From positions 62,001 through 126,000 of the forward strand of contig NZ_AP023321.1 in assembly GCF_015140235.1 (NCBI RefSeq): a stretch of 64,000 nt of DNA. The letters are read 5' to 3'. The stretch's first letter is position 1. Every line of letters starts with the position of its first letter. The notes beneath the pieces are model-generated. The model worked only from the letters and a program-made list of their open reading frames with translations, searched no databases and had not been told where the DNA came from. Positions 46,466-55,225 of the stretch are shown piece after piece. Both the position numbers and the translations under genes were made by a program. The stretch comes from Solibaculum mannosilyticum (GTDB lineage: Bacteria; Bacillota; Clostridia; Oscillospirales; Acutalibacteraceae).

Positions 46466-47884
46466 ATGTACGACAAACATTCCATGAAAGCCACCGAGTT
46501 CATCGACGATGGTGAAATTCTAGATACCATCGCCTGGGCGGAGGAAAACAAAGATAATTTAGAGCTCATCAACCGCATCATCGACAAGACCGATGATCTC
46601 AAGGGCCTGGACCATCGGGAGGCGGCGCTTCTTTTATGCAGCGACAATCCGGAAGCACTGCAGCGTATCTTTGACCAGGCTACCAAAATCAAGCAGGCCT
46701 TTTACGGCAACCGTATCGTTATGATGGCGCCGCTGTATCTCTCCAACTACTGCGTCAACGGCTGTACCTATTGCCCCTATCACCATCAAAACAGTACCAT
46801 TGTCCGCAAGAAGCTGACCCAGGATGAAATCCGCAGGGAGGTTATCGCCCTTCAGGATATGGGCCACAAACGTCTGGCTCTGGAGACCGGTGAAGATCCG
46901 GTCAACTGCCCCATTGATTATGTATTGGAAAGCATCCAGACCATTTATTCCATCAAACATAAGAACGGCGCGATCCGCCGCGTCAATGTCAACATCGCCG
47001 CTACAACGGTGGAAAACTACCGGAAGCTTAAGGATGTGGGCATCGGCACCTATGTGCTGTTCCAGGAGACCTACAATAAAGAACAGTATGAACTGCTGCA
47101 TCCCACAGGCCCCAAGCACAATTATAATTACCACACCGAGGCCATGGACCGGGCTATGGAAGGCGGAATCGACGATGTGGGCTGTGGCGTGCTGTTTGGA
47201 TTGAATTTGTACAAATATGACTTTGTGGGCCTTTTGATGCATGCTGAACATCTGGAAGCTGTCCATGGAGTAGGCCCCCACACCATCAGCGTACCCCGTC
47301 TGCGGGACGCCGACGATGTGGACGCTTCGGAGTTTAAAAACGGAATTTCCGACGAACTGTTCCAGAAAATCGTGGCTATCTTGCGTATCGCCGTGCCTTA
47401 TACCGGCATCATCGTCTCCAGCCGGGAATCCCCGAAGACCAGGGAAATGGTGCTCAAATACGGCGTCTCCCAGATCAGCGGCGGATCCCGTACCACGGTA
47501 GGGGGTTATACCGTCACCCGGGAGGAGGCGGAAAATTCCGCCCAGTTTGAAGTCAGCGACGTACGTACTCTGGATGAAGTGGTCAATTGGCTGCTGCGCA
47601 CCGGTCATATCCCGAGCTTCTGCACCGCCTGCTACCGGGAAGGACGTACCGGCGACCGGTTTATGACGCTGGTCAAATCCGGCCAGATCCGGAATTGCTG
47701 CCTGCCCAATGCCCTCATGACCCTTAAGGAATACGCCGAAGACTACGCAAGCCCGGATACCTATCGCCTGGCCATCGACATGATCAAGAAGGAAGCTGAA
47801 GACATCCCCAACCAAAAGGTGAGGAGCAAAGTGTATGAGCATCTCAACGATATCGACGGCGGTATGCGGGATTTCCGTTTCTGA
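46466..47884 (+). CDS. hydG: [FeFe]-hydrogenase maturase HydG (radical SAM tyrosine lyase)
   Basis: 472 residues. Cleaves tyrosine to p-cresol and dehydroglycine, yielding the CO and cyanide ligands of the H-cluster. N-terminal radical SAM motif CVNGCTYCPYH, core ALETGEDPVNCPIDY and LFQETYNKEQYELLHPTGPKHNYNYH; the C-terminal second cluster motif CTACYREGRTGDRFM is intact with RNCCLPNAL after it. ATG at 46466 follows GGGAGG. Operon with the TM1266-type gene; hydE and hydF lie 4 kb away on the other strand. Confidence 0.97.
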   Translation: MYDKHSMKATEFIDDGEILDTIAWAEENKDNLELINRIIDKTDDLKGLDHREAALLLCSDNPEALQRIFDQATKIKQAFYGNRIVMMAPLYLSNYCVNGCTYCPYHHQNSTIVRKKLTQDEIRREVIALQDMGHKRLALETGEDPVNCPIDYVLESIQTIYSIKHKNGAIRRVNVNIAATTVENYRKLKDVGIGTYVLFQETYNKEQYELLHPTGPKHNYNYHTEAMDRAMEGGIDDVGCGVLFGLNLYKYDFVGLLMHAEHLEAVHGVGPHTISVPRLRDADDVDASEFKNGISDELFQKIVAILRIAVPYTGIIVSSRESPKTREMVLKYGVSQISGGSRTTVGGYTVTREEAENSAQFEVSDVRTLDEVVNWLLRTGHIPSFCTACYREGRTGDRFMTLVKSGQIRNCCLPNALMTLKEYAEDYASPDTYRLAIDMIKKEAEDIPNQKVRSKVYEHLNDIDGGMRDFRF

Positions 47885-47933
47885 TGGGGGACAGGGAACT
47901 GCAATGGCATCAGAGGGATGAGGGGGCAGAAAA

Positions 47934-49274
47934 GTGAAGAAAGAGAAGTCCGGTCTGTCGGCCGGACGATGGACCGGCAGTGCTGGATTTGTCATGGCGT
48001 CGGCCGGCGCGGCAGTTGGCATGGGGAACCTCTGGCGCTTTCCCACGATGGTGGGACAAAATGGAGGCGGCGCCTTTGTGGCGGTGTATCTCATCTGCGT
48101 CTGTGCGATCGGAATCCCCATGCTGATCGCAGAGATCGCTGTAGGACGGCACGGCAAAAAGAATGCCTTTCAAAGTTACCGCAGTGTCAATAAGAAGTGG
48201 GGCGGTGTAGGCATTTTGGCCATCTTTACAAGCCTGGTGGGACTGTCTTATTATACAGTGCTGGGCGGATGGATCCTGCGGTATATCCTCCAGTCCTTTC
48301 AAGGGCTGGGTGGAGACTCGGCGGAATTCTTCGGGACCTTTACCGCTTCAGCCCCGCAGCAGATTTTGTTTTACATCGTCTATATGGCCATCACCCTGCT
48401 GATTGTCATGAAGGGGGTGGCACGGGGGATCGAAAAGGCCTGTAAGGTTATGATGCCTCTGCTGTTTGTATTTCTGGTATTTCTGGCCATCCGGTCGTGT
48501 ACGTTGCCGGGAGCATCGGCCGGCATCGAGTTTTTCCTCAAGCCGGATTTCTCCAAACTGACGCCACAGGCATGGATCATGGCGCTTGGACAGGTATTTT
48601 TCTCCCTGTCCATCGGCGCAGGGGCCGGTACGACCTATGGATCCTATCTCTCCAAGAAGGAGAACATCGCCAAAGACGCCGTCATTATCGCAGGATTTGA
48701 CACTTTGGCTGCCCTTCTGGCCGGACTGGCCATTTTACCAGCGGTGTTCTCAGTAGGGCAAAACCCTGAGATGGGCCCCAGTCTGATTTTCGTTGTGTTG
48801 CCCCAGGTGTTCGGAAGCCTGCCGGGAGGACAAATTTTTGCCATTCTGTTCTTCCTGTTGGTTCTGTTTGCCTCGGTGACCACCACCATCGCCTTTTTGG
48901 AGGTAGTGGTAGCGTTTGCCCAGCAATCCCTTAAGATGTCCAGGAAAAAGGCAAGCCTTGTATGTGCGGGACTTGCTACTCTGTTGGGGATCCCTTCGGC
49001 CCTCAGCTTTGGGGTATGGGAACACGTCAAGGTATTTGGCAAGACATTCTTTGAGCTGGCCGATTACTGTGTCTCCAATTTGTTTTTGCCCGTATCTGCG
49101 ATTTTGACCTGCATCTTCATCGGATGGGTATGGAAAAGCAAAAATGCAGTGCATGAAATTACAAACGAAGGCAGCATCAAAATGAGGCTTGCAAAACCAT
49201 GGGCCTATTGGGTTCAGTTTGCCTTGCCCATACTGATCCTATTGATTCTGCTGACTTCTATTGGATTGTTTTAG
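47934..49274 (+). CDS. neurotransmitter:sodium symporter (NSS/SNF) family transporter
   Basis: 446 residues with about eleven membrane helices. The NSS signature GSAGFVMASAGAAVGMGNLW then RFPTMVGQNGGGAFV in helix 1, plus the helix 6 region with SLSIGAGAGTTYGSYL. Bacterial NSS proteins import amino acids with sodium; members include tyrosine and tryptophan carriers. GTG start at 47934 after a G-rich site. It lies 49 bp after hydG, so it may be co-transcribed; tyrosine supply for HydG is a possible but unproved role. Confidence 0.92.
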   Translation: MKKEKSGLSAGRWTGSAGFVMASAGAAVGMGNLWRFPTMVGQNGGGAFVAVYLICVCAIGIPMLIAEIAVGRHGKKNAFQSYRSVNKKWGGVGILAIFTSLVGLSYYTVLGGWILRYILQSFQGLGGDSAEFFGTFTASAPQQILFYIVYMAITLLIVMKGVARGIEKACKVMMPLLFVFLVFLAIRSCTLPGASAGIEFFLKPDFSKLTPQAWIMALGQVFFSLSIGAGAGTTYGSYLSKKENIAKDAVIIAGFDTLAALLAGLAILPAVFSVGQNPEMGPSLIFVVLPQVFGSLPGGQIFAILFFLLVLFASVTTTIAFLEVVVAFAQQSLKMSRKKASLVCAGLATLLGIPSALSFGVWEHVKVFGKTFFELADYCVSNLFLPVSAILTCIFIGWVWKSKNAVHEITNEGSIKMRLAKPWAYWVQFALPILILLILLTSIGLF

Positions 49275-49277
49275 CCG

Positions 49278-49317
49278 AAAACCCCCTTTTTTCTCTCTGC
49301 AGAAAAGAGGGGGTTTG
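49278..49317. terminator. terminator after the NSS transporter
   Basis: Arms AAACCCCCTTTTTTC and GAAAAGAGGGGGTTT. Confidence 0.85.
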
Positions 49318-49622
49318 TTGCGTAAAGGAAGGAAAAAGGAGACATAAAAGAGATAAAAAGAAAGCGGCCCGGATAGCTGTTATTATAAATAGGTAAAAAG
49401 CAAGGGAAAATACAGGAAAAAGGGAAGATTTGCCAAACGGCATCTTTTAGATCAAATTGGTACATAGGCAGAGAGAGGACAGAGCAGTTAAAAAGGCTGG
49501 GAGAAATGGGATAATGCTCTGAAAAAGACAGGAAAAATCAGCAAGGATTGCCTTTTTCTTTTTTGATTCGTGCCGCTTTTATCAGCTAAATAACTAAATA
49601 AAAAGAAAACAAATACAAAATC
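49318..49622. other. AT-rich intergenic region, no gene seen
   Basis: A/G-rich, low-complexity 300 bp between the NSS terminator and the antiporter promoter. No frame with a ribosome binding site and no clear fold. Confidence 0.5.
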
Positions 49623-49650
49623 TTGCATTTTTAAATATTGCTAGTATAAT
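49623..49650 (+). promoter_or_regulatory. promoter of the antiporter gene
   Basis: TTGCAT, 16-bp spacer, TATAAT. Confidence 0.75.
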
Positions 49651-49692
49651 AGGGAAGTGCTTTTGAAAAATGGGAAAGAAGGGCGATTGTTT

Positions 49693-51003
49693 ATGGAAGG
49701 TTATCAGTTTCTATTTGATCTGGCGCTCATTCTGCTGAGCACCAAATTACTGGGTCTGTTGACCAAGAAGTTCCAGATGCCCCAGGTGGTGGGTGCACTG
49801 CTGGCGGGCCTCGTTCTTGGCCCGGCGCTCCTGGGTCTCATCAAGGAAACCGACTTTATTCACAGCACTGCTGAAATAGGCGTTATTGTTCTGATGTTCT
49901 GCGCCGGTATGGAAACCGACGTCAAGGAACTCAAAAAGAGCGGTAAAGCATCCTTTGTCATCGCTCTGATCGGCGTTATTGTACCGCTGATCGGCGGATT
50001 CGGCGTGGCGTATTTCTTCAACCAGCCCGGCGTCATTGAATCGGATGCCTCGGGCAGTATCCTGCTCCAGAATATCTTCATCGGCATTATTCTCACGGCT
50101 ACTTCGGTGAGCATCTCGGTTGAAACCTTAAAGGAATTGGGCAAGCTCAAAACCCGTTCGGGCAACGCCATCTTAGGGGCCGCCATCATCGACGATATTT
50201 TAGGTATCATCGGACTTACTGTTATCACCAGTATGGCGGATACCTCGGTCAACATCTGGATCGTGCTGCTGAGAATCGTAGGGTTTTTCGCCTTTGCGGC
50301 CGTGGTTGGATTCCTGGTGTATCAGGGATACAAAAAATGGGGTACCGGTTCCCCCAAGGGCATGCATCGTTATGTGATCATTGCATTTGCCTTCTGCCTT
50401 TTGATGTCCTATATCTCCGAGGTAGCTTTCGGCGTGGCGGATATTACAGGCGCTTTCGCCGCTGGCTTGATTGTATCCTTTACGCAGAAGACACAGTATC
50501 TGGCTTCTAAATTTGACGTTTTGTCTTACGCCTATCTTTCCCCCATCTTCTTTGCCAGTATCGGCTTGCAGGTGGAGTTGCCGTCCATGAGCCTGATGGT
50601 CGTGTTGTTCTCGGTGGTACTGGTTATTGTAGCCATCCTTACCAAGGTGATTGGCTGCGGATTGGGTGCAAAAATGTGCGGCTATCAAAATTACCAGTGT
50701 AAACGGATTGGCGTAGGTATGATCTCCCGCGGCGAGGTAGCACTTATTGTGGCCAGCAAGGGTGCCGCTATTGGACTGTTGGGATCCAACTTCCTGGGAC
50801 CGGTGGTATTGGTGGTAATTATTACGACGATTATTACACCTATTCTTCTGAAGATCGTCTTTAAGAAGGTACCGGATCAGGCTATCCCCGCCGATACCAG
50901 TTTTGCCGGCAACTACGAGCAGCTCAATAAACTGCGCGCCGGATCTGAACTTCAGGATTACTTAAAACGAGAGGCCGAAGAAAAAGAGAACGGAAATAAG
51001 TAG
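49693..51003 (+). CDS. cation:proton antiporter, CPA2/KefB type
   Basis: 436 residues with about twelve helices and no regulatory nucleotide-binding domain. Features: KFQMPQVVGALLAGLVLGPALLG, AEIGVIVLMFCAGMETDVKEL, AIIDDILGIIGLTV (the paired acidic residues of the ion site) and GMISRGEVALIVASKGA. It exchanges Na+ or K+ for protons at the cytoplasmic membrane; ion specificity is open. The ATG at 49693 is eleven bases after GAAGGG; an in-frame ATG-like start 12 codons earlier coincides with the expected transcript start and is rejected. Single-gene unit. Confidence 0.9.
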   Translation: MEGYQFLFDLALILLSTKLLGLLTKKFQMPQVVGALLAGLVLGPALLGLIKETDFIHSTAEIGVIVLMFCAGMETDVKELKKSGKASFVIALIGVIVPLIGGFGVAYFFNQPGVIESDASGSILLQNIFIGIILTATSVSISVETLKELGKLKTRSGNAILGAAIIDDILGIIGLTVITSMADTSVNIWIVLLRIVGFFAFAAVVGFLVYQGYKKWGTGSPKGMHRYVIIAFAFCLLMSYISEVAFGVADITGAFAAGLIVSFTQKTQYLASKFDVLSYAYLSPIFFASIGLQVELPSMSLMVVLFSVVLVIVAILTKVIGCGLGAKMCGYQNYQCKRIGVGMISRGEVALIVASKGAAIGLLGSNFLGPVVLVVIITTIITPILLKIVFKKVPDQAIPADTSFAGNYEQLNKLRAGSELQDYLKREAEEKENGNK

Positions 51004-51027
51004 GCCTATTGAAGAATCAGAAAGATA

Positions 51028-51064
51028 AAAAAGCGTTCGGACAGTTAACGTCCGGACGCTTTTG
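51028..51064 (+). terminator. terminator after the antiporter gene
   Basis: AAAAGCGTTCGGAC/GTCCGGACGCTTTT stem and T-run. Confidence 0.88.
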
Positions 51065-51111
51065 ATTTATAGTCTGCGATGTATGGTCTGGATAAAGTTT
51101 CCCGATACGCC

Positions 51112-51531
51112 CTACGGCCGATCCTGAGGAGAAGAAGTCTTATTTTCTTCCGAGTTTGCAGGCTGTTCTTCTTTTTTCTCCCGATGGAAAAGTTCCCGGA
51201 TCCCCAATAGGAATAACCCTACTGCCAGCACTTTGCGAAGCATATCCCCGCCTAAGACATTAGCAAGAAGGGTGCCTCCCACTGCGCCTATGAATCCCAC
51301 CAAAGCGATGGGCAGCGCAGTTTTCCAGTCTACGAGTTTCTTACGGGCGTAGAGGATCAGGGATAAGGCGGCGATGGGCAGAAAAAACACTAAATTGATG
51401 CCTTGGGCGGCTAACTGTTCCACTCCGGCGAACAGGGTGAGGTACAACAGAAAGACGCTTCCCCCACCGAGCCCCATGGAACCTGCCATTCCGGAGAGGA
51501 AGGCGGCGATGGAACCCCATATCATGTTCAT
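51112..51531 (-). CDS. TauE/SafE-type permease, second half gene
   Basis: 139 residues with four hydrophobic segments, beginning WGSIAAFLSGMAGSMGLGGGSVFLL, the glycine-rich TauE/SafE repeat start, and ending with a charged tail. A normal TauE/SafE protein of about 250 residues has two such repeats; this gene encodes only one. ATG at 51531 overlaps the upstream half gene in ATGA and has GGAGGT ten bases before. The two halves probably dimerise to form one sulfite/sulfonate-type or other anion exporter. Confidence 0.82.
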   Translation of the reverse strand: MNMIWGSIAAFLSGMAGSMGLGGGSVFLLYLTLFAGVEQLAAQGINLVFFLPIAALSLILYARKKLVDWKTALPIALVGFIGAVGGTLLANVLGGDMLRKVLAVGLFLLGIRELFHREKKEEQPANSEENKTSSPQDRP

Positions 51532-51899
51532 TGAAACATCAACCTCCATGCCGCCCAGAGTAGAAAGACGCCGAAGATCCGCCTGAGCCATTTTGCCTGG
51601 ATGCGGGGAAGAACCCATGTGCCGACCAAAGCCCCGACAATACCCAGAGGGAGATAAGGAAGGGCATCCCCTAGCGACATACGATCCTGAAAGAGGTAAA
51701 GACCGGCGCTGAGTACACTCAAAGGGAAAATGATGGCCAAGGAGGTGGCATGAGCTTTATGAGTGGGCAATCCACTGGCGTTTAATAAAGGAACTGCCAA
51801 CATTCCCCCGCCAGCTCCCAACAGACCATTGATGAGTCCGACCCCCAATCCGCCGATCCAGCTCCAGATTTTTTTCTTTTTTGGCGCCTCTTTTGGCAT
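51528..51899 (-). CDS. TauE/SafE-type permease, first half gene
   Basis: 123 residues, four helices after a lysine-rich start (MPKEAPKKKKIWSW), with GLGVGLINGLLGAGGGMLAVPLL, the other glycine-rich repeat start of TauE/SafE, and THKAHATSLAIIFPLSVLSA. The frame is open 67 codons further upstream but that part is encoded by repeat array E; the ATG at 51899 after GGTGGGGA is chosen. Overlaps the second half gene by 4 bp. Confidence 0.82.
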   Translation of the reverse strand: MPKEAPKKKKIWSWIGGLGVGLINGLLGAGGGMLAVPLLNASGLPTHKAHATSLAIIFPLSVLSAGLYLFQDRMSLGDALPYLPLGIVGALVGTWVLPRIQAKWLRRIFGVFLLWAAWRLMFQ

Positions 51900-51959
51900 G
51901 AGATCCCCACCGTCCTTACAGGCTTTTCCACTAGTATGGGCAGAAAAAGCCAATCCTAT

Positions 51960-52427
51960 CCAAAAGGGGACAGAGTCCACGTCTAATCCGTGCGCGGGAA
52001 CCGTAGAGAATGGAAAACGGCATGTCCCGCGGTTGGGGCGTGTCATGGATATAGAGGAAAAGGGATCGTGTCCAAAACAGAACCGATTCCCACTCGGCAA
52101 AAGAGCGAAGTGGGCGGACAGAGTCCGCAGCCAATTCGCGCGTGGGGATCGTAGAGAATGGAAAACGGTATGTCCCGCGGTTGGGGCGTGTCATGGATAT
52201 AGAGGAAAAGGAACCGTGTCCAAAACAGAACCGATTCCTACTCGGCAAAAGAGCGAAGTGGGCGGACAGAGTCCGCAGCCAATTCGCGCGTGGGGATCGT
52301 AAAGAATGGAAAACGGCATGTCCCGCGGTTGGGGCGTGTCATGGATATAGAGGAAAAGGGATCGTGTCCAAAACAGAACCGATTCCTACTCGGCAAAAGA
52401 GCGAAGTGGAGGCGGGCACTGCCCGCC
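51960..52427. repeat. tandem array E: about 3.2 units of 148 bp
   Basis: AGAATGGAAAACGG recurs at 148-bp steps (ends 52020, 52168, 52316). Units contain GCGGACAGAGTCCGC then AGCCAATTCGCGCG, and GCGAAGTGG at the end. The last unit closes with the family palindrome inside GGCGGGCACTGCCCGCC (52411-52427). It lies upstream of the split permease and downstream of the 47-residue gene. Confidence 0.93.
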
Positions 52428-52430
52428 AAA

Positions 52431-52469
52431 AGGGAAGGCGCCTACCGGTTTCCCGGCAGACGCCTTCCC
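52431..52469 (-). terminator. terminator of the Cys-rich small gene
   Basis: AGGGAAGGCG/CGCCTTCCCT stem, TTTT on the minus strand. Confidence 0.7.
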
Positions 52470-52500
52470 TTTGTTCTGTTAGGTACAAAAACCGCTGATG

Positions 52501-52644
52501 TTAGTCGCAGCATCCGCAGTCGTTGCAGCCGCTACGATTGGAACGGCAGCCGCAATCATCACCGTTGTTGATGAGAAGGAGAACGATGATCAGGATCAGA
52601 ACCCACGAGCAGCTATTGCCGCCCAAGAAATTGGATCCACACAT
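52501..52644 (-). CDS. 47-residue Cys-rich membrane protein (spore-coat/YjcZ-like small protein)
   Basis: A short gene: MCGSNFLGGNSSC, one hydrophobic helix WVLILIIVLLLI, then NNGDDCGCRSNRSGC and a Cys-rich tail NDCGCCD. Nine Cys in 47 residues. AAGGGGG lies upstream of the ATG and a terminator follows. The layout recalls the small 'high-cysteine' and YjcZ-type sporulation proteins common in Clostridia. Function inferred only from this resemblance. Confidence 0.65.
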   Translation of the reverse strand: MCGSNFLGGNSCSWVLILIIVLLLINNGDDCGCRSNRSGCNDCGCCD

Positions 52645-52802
52645 GGTTTGGAACCCCCTTTCGCTTGGTTTAGTTCATTGTATGGCGGGAGGGCCAAATG
52701 GGTTACAACCAAAATGGTTCCGGTAAAAGGGACAAGTCCTTGTATAATCGCCAGGTAGGCGGCATATCCTAGGGATAAAATTCAGTTTAGGAGGAGCCAT
52801 CT

Positions 52803-52991
52803 ATGACAAAGGAAAGCTTTGGCGGACGACCGTCCTATTTTTCCGATTTTGAACTGGCCGATGACTTAACCCCCGATCCTTTTTCCGAGGAACCAATGCC
52901 GCATACCCAGGCTCACTCCTATCGATTACAAAGATCAAAAAAAGTCAAAAATATAAGGAAACAAGAGAAAACAGGAGATAATATCGGATAA
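52803..52991 (+). CDS. small hypothetical protein, 62 residues
   Basis: Not recognised. It begins MTKESFGGRPSYFSDFELAD, has an acidic first half and a basic second half (RLQRSKKVKNIRKQEKTG) and no membrane segment. A very good ribosome binding site (TAGGAGGAGCC) sits before the ATG, which is the main reason to keep it. It lies just upstream of the ctsR promoter region, possibly as a separate unit. Confidence 0.5.
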   Translation: MTKESFGGRPSYFSDFELADDLTPDPFSEEPMPHTQAHSYRLQRSKKVKNIRKQEKTGDNIG

Positions 52992-53011
52992 CAGGCAAAA
53001 AACGGATTTAA

Positions 53012-53028
53012 TTTGACTTTTTCTGACC
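53012..53028 (-). promoter_or_regulatory. CtsR operator
   Basis: Read on the minus strand: GGTCAGA, three bases, AGTCAAA, close to the CtsR heptad repeat GGTCAAA-n3-GGTCAAA. It adjoins the -35 of ctsR. A weaker copy (GGTCAGG, GTA, AGACAAA) lies near 53099 on the plus strand. Confidence 0.8.
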
Positions 53029-53056
53029 TTGATTCCTGGGGGCAATAAGCTATAAT
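53029..53056 (+). promoter_or_regulatory. sigma-A promoter of ctsR-mcsA-mcsB-clpC
   Basis: TTGATT, 16-bp spacer, TATAAT, next to the CtsR operator. Confidence 0.8.
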
Positions 53057-53139
53057 AAGGACAAATAAAAAAGAAATCAATCCACTCGATGACCCAAAAG
53101 GTCAGGGTAAGACAAACTTCACGAAAAGGAAGTGATACA

Positions 53140-53589
53140 ATGCGTCTCAGCGATGCCATTGCAAACTATATCCTAGAGCAGCTCAAAGAGATGCACGGTA
53201 CGGCTGAAATCCAGCGCAATGAACTTGCCAATGCCATGGGATGCGTGCCGAGTCAGATCAACTACGTACTGACATCCCGTTTTACTCCGGAAAAGGGATA
53301 CCGTGTCGAGAGCCGGCGAGGGGGCGGCGGATACATTCGCATCACCCAGGTCCAGGTAGGCCGGGACGCCTTTTTAATGCACGTGGTCAATTCCATCGGA
53401 GACAGCGCCGATACCGCCACTGTGCGTGCCATTTTGCAAAACATAGCCCATCAGGGTCTTATCCCAAAAGAGACGGCGCGTCTCATGGCCGCCGCCTTGT
53501 CCGACCGCTGTTATCGGGACGTGCCTCCTGATACACGGGATAAAGTGCGAGCCGCAATTTTTAAGAATATGCTCCTCGCTTCCATCTAG
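53140..53589 (+). CDS. ctsR: transcriptional repressor CtsR
   Basis: 149 residues, class III heat-shock repressor. N-terminal winged helix with LSDAIANYILEQLKE, ELANAMGCVPSQINYVLTSR and the glycine-rich wing ESRRGGGGYIRI that senses heat in studied species; C-terminal four-helix domain contacted by McsB. ATG at 53140 after AGGAAGTG. Autoregulated through the box at 53012-53028. First gene of the four-gene operon. Confidence 0.97.
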   Translation: MRLSDAIANYILEQLKEMHGTAEIQRNELANAMGCVPSQINYVLTSRFTPEKGYRVESRRGGGGYIRITQVQVGRDAFLMHVVNSIGDSADTATVRAILQNIAHQGLIPKETARLMAAALSDRCYRDVPPDTRDKVRAAIFKNMLLASI

Positions 53590-53626
53590 AGACAAAATTG
53601 TGCTTTCCCCAAAGGAGGTTTATCTT

Positions 53627-54142
53627 ATGTTATGTGACAACTGTGCCAAACGTCAGGCCACGACATTCATCAAACGGACCGTCAACGGCCAGACCCAGGA
53701 GCTGCATCTTTGCCCCCAATGCGCCGCCCAATTGGGTTACGGCGCCATGATGGGAAGCGCCTCCTTAGGGCTTGGCAGTCTGTTAAGCTCCATGCTGGGG
53801 CAGACGGTTCCGGACCCCCAGCCTTCCCGTCTCAGCGATGAGGTGCGGTGCGAGGGCTGCGGAGCTACATTTTCCGATATTGTGCGCACCGGAAAAGCCG
53901 GATGCGCCAAATGCTACGAGACGTTTTATGAACAGCTCTTGCCGTCCTTGCAGCGTATTCACGGCAAGACCAAACACACCGGCAAAGTCCCGCAGAGCGC
54001 CAGCCAGCAGGCCAAGAAGAACCACCATCTGGCCCAGCTGAAAGAACAGTTGAATCAGGCGGTAGAGGCTCAGGACTACGAACAAGCCGCCAAGCTGCGG
54101 GATGAAATTCAAAGTCTACAGGAGGAGGGGAACCAGCAATGA
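53627..54142 (+). CDS. mcsA: McsA, activator of the protein arginine kinase
   Basis: 171 residues. Zinc-binding CxxC pairs in CDNCAKRQA, LCPQCAAQ, CEGCGATF and CAKCYETF, and a C-terminal UVR motif (LNQAVEAQDYEQAAKLRDEI). McsA stimulates McsB and helps CtsR inactivation. ATG at 53627 after AAAGGAGG. Overlaps mcsB by 4 bp. Confidence 0.95.
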   Translation: MLCDNCAKRQATTFIKRTVNGQTQELHLCPQCAAQLGYGAMMGSASLGLGSLLSSMLGQTVPDPQPSRLSDEVRCEGCGATFSDIVRTGKAGCAKCYETFYEQLLPSLQRIHGKTKHTGKVPQSASQQAKKNHHLAQLKEQLNQAVEAQDYEQAAKLRDEIQSLQEEGNQQ

Positions 54143-55167
54143 GAAAGTGGTATTTAGAGACAGGTCCTGACAGCGACGTCATTCTCTCTACCCGTGTACG
54201 GTTGGCCCGCAACCTGCAAAACGTACCCTTCCCCATCCGCATGACGCCCGAACAGCGCAAAGCGGTGGACGCACAGATAAAGGATGCTTTGCTGGGCAGC
54301 CATGCCGCCATCGCCGGCGACTTCGATTATCTGGAGATGCAGGATACTTCACCTGCCCAGGCGCTCTCCATGATGGAGCGGCATCTGATCAGCCCGGAAT
54401 TCGCCCAGGCCAAGGACGGCGCCCTGCTCCTGATGAAGGATGAATCGGTATCCATTATGATCAATGAAGAGGATCATCTGCGCATTCAGGTGATGCGTCC
54501 CGGACTGGATCTCCAGGGAGCGTACGAGATGGCCGATCAATTGGATACTCTGCTGGACGAGCGACTGACCTACGCCTTTGACGAACGTCTCGGTTACCTG
54601 ACCCAGTGCCCCACAAATTTGGGAACCGGTATGCGGGCATCCTTGATGCTGCATCTGCCGGCCCTCCAGCGGGAAGGGGTTATGGGACAGCTCAGCGATA
54701 CCGTATCCAAACTGGGACTTACCATCCGGGGTCTGTACGGCGAGGGCACCGAACCCAAGGGCGCTATTTACCAGCTTTCCAACCAAGTGACCTTAGGGAT
54801 CTCCGAACAGGCGGCGCTGCAAAATCTTAAGAGCATTGCCATGCAGGTCATCGCCCAGGAACGCGCAGCCCGCCAGCAGTTAAATGGGGATCTGCGTCTC
54901 ACCGACCAGGTGTGGCGATCCTATGGACTGCTTTGCACCGCCCGCATCCTCACCGGGGAGGAGTTTATGCAGCTCATCTCCAATGTACGTCTGGGTGCGG
55001 CACTGGGCATTCTGACGGAAGTCACCCTGGACGAAGTGGCGAACCTCATCCTGAACGCCCAGCCCGGATGCTTAACCCTGCGTGTGGGCAAGAATCTCAC
55101 CCCGGCGGAACGGGACGTGGAACGGGCATCCTGGGTGAGAGAACAGCTTGCCAAAACCGAAACATAA
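54139..55167 (+). CDS. mcsB: protein arginine kinase McsB
   Basis: 342 residues, guanido-phosphotransferase fold. DVILSTRVRLARNLQNVPFP at the N-terminus, YLTQCPTNLGTGMRASLMLH with the catalytic Cys, GLYGEGTEPKGAIYQLSNQV (phospho-acceptor loop) and RLGAALGILTEV. Phosphorylates arginine residues, marking proteins for ClpC. Coupled to mcsA through ATGA. Confidence 0.96.
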   Translation: MRKWYLETGPDSDVILSTRVRLARNLQNVPFPIRMTPEQRKAVDAQIKDALLGSHAAIAGDFDYLEMQDTSPAQALSMMERHLISPEFAQAKDGALLLMKDESVSIMINEEDHLRIQVMRPGLDLQGAYEMADQLDTLLDERLTYAFDERLGYLTQCPTNLGTGMRASLMLHLPALQREGVMGQLSDTVSKLGLTIRGLYGEGTEPKGAIYQLSNQVTLGISEQAALQNLKSIAMQVIAQERAARQQLNGDLRLTDQVWRSYGLLCTARILTGEEFMQLISNVRLGAALGILTEVTLDEVANLILNAQPGCLTLRVGKNLTPAERDVERASWVREQLAKTET

Positions 55168-55225
55168 TTCACAAGCTTTGTTGTGATTTTTAATAGAGCA
55201 TCAACCTGAAAAAGGAGTGAATGTT

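Noticed and set aside
51900-52100. 67-residue N-terminal extension of the first TauE half gene
   Set aside because: The extension is encoded by repeat array E and a good ribosome binding site lies before the ATG at 51899.
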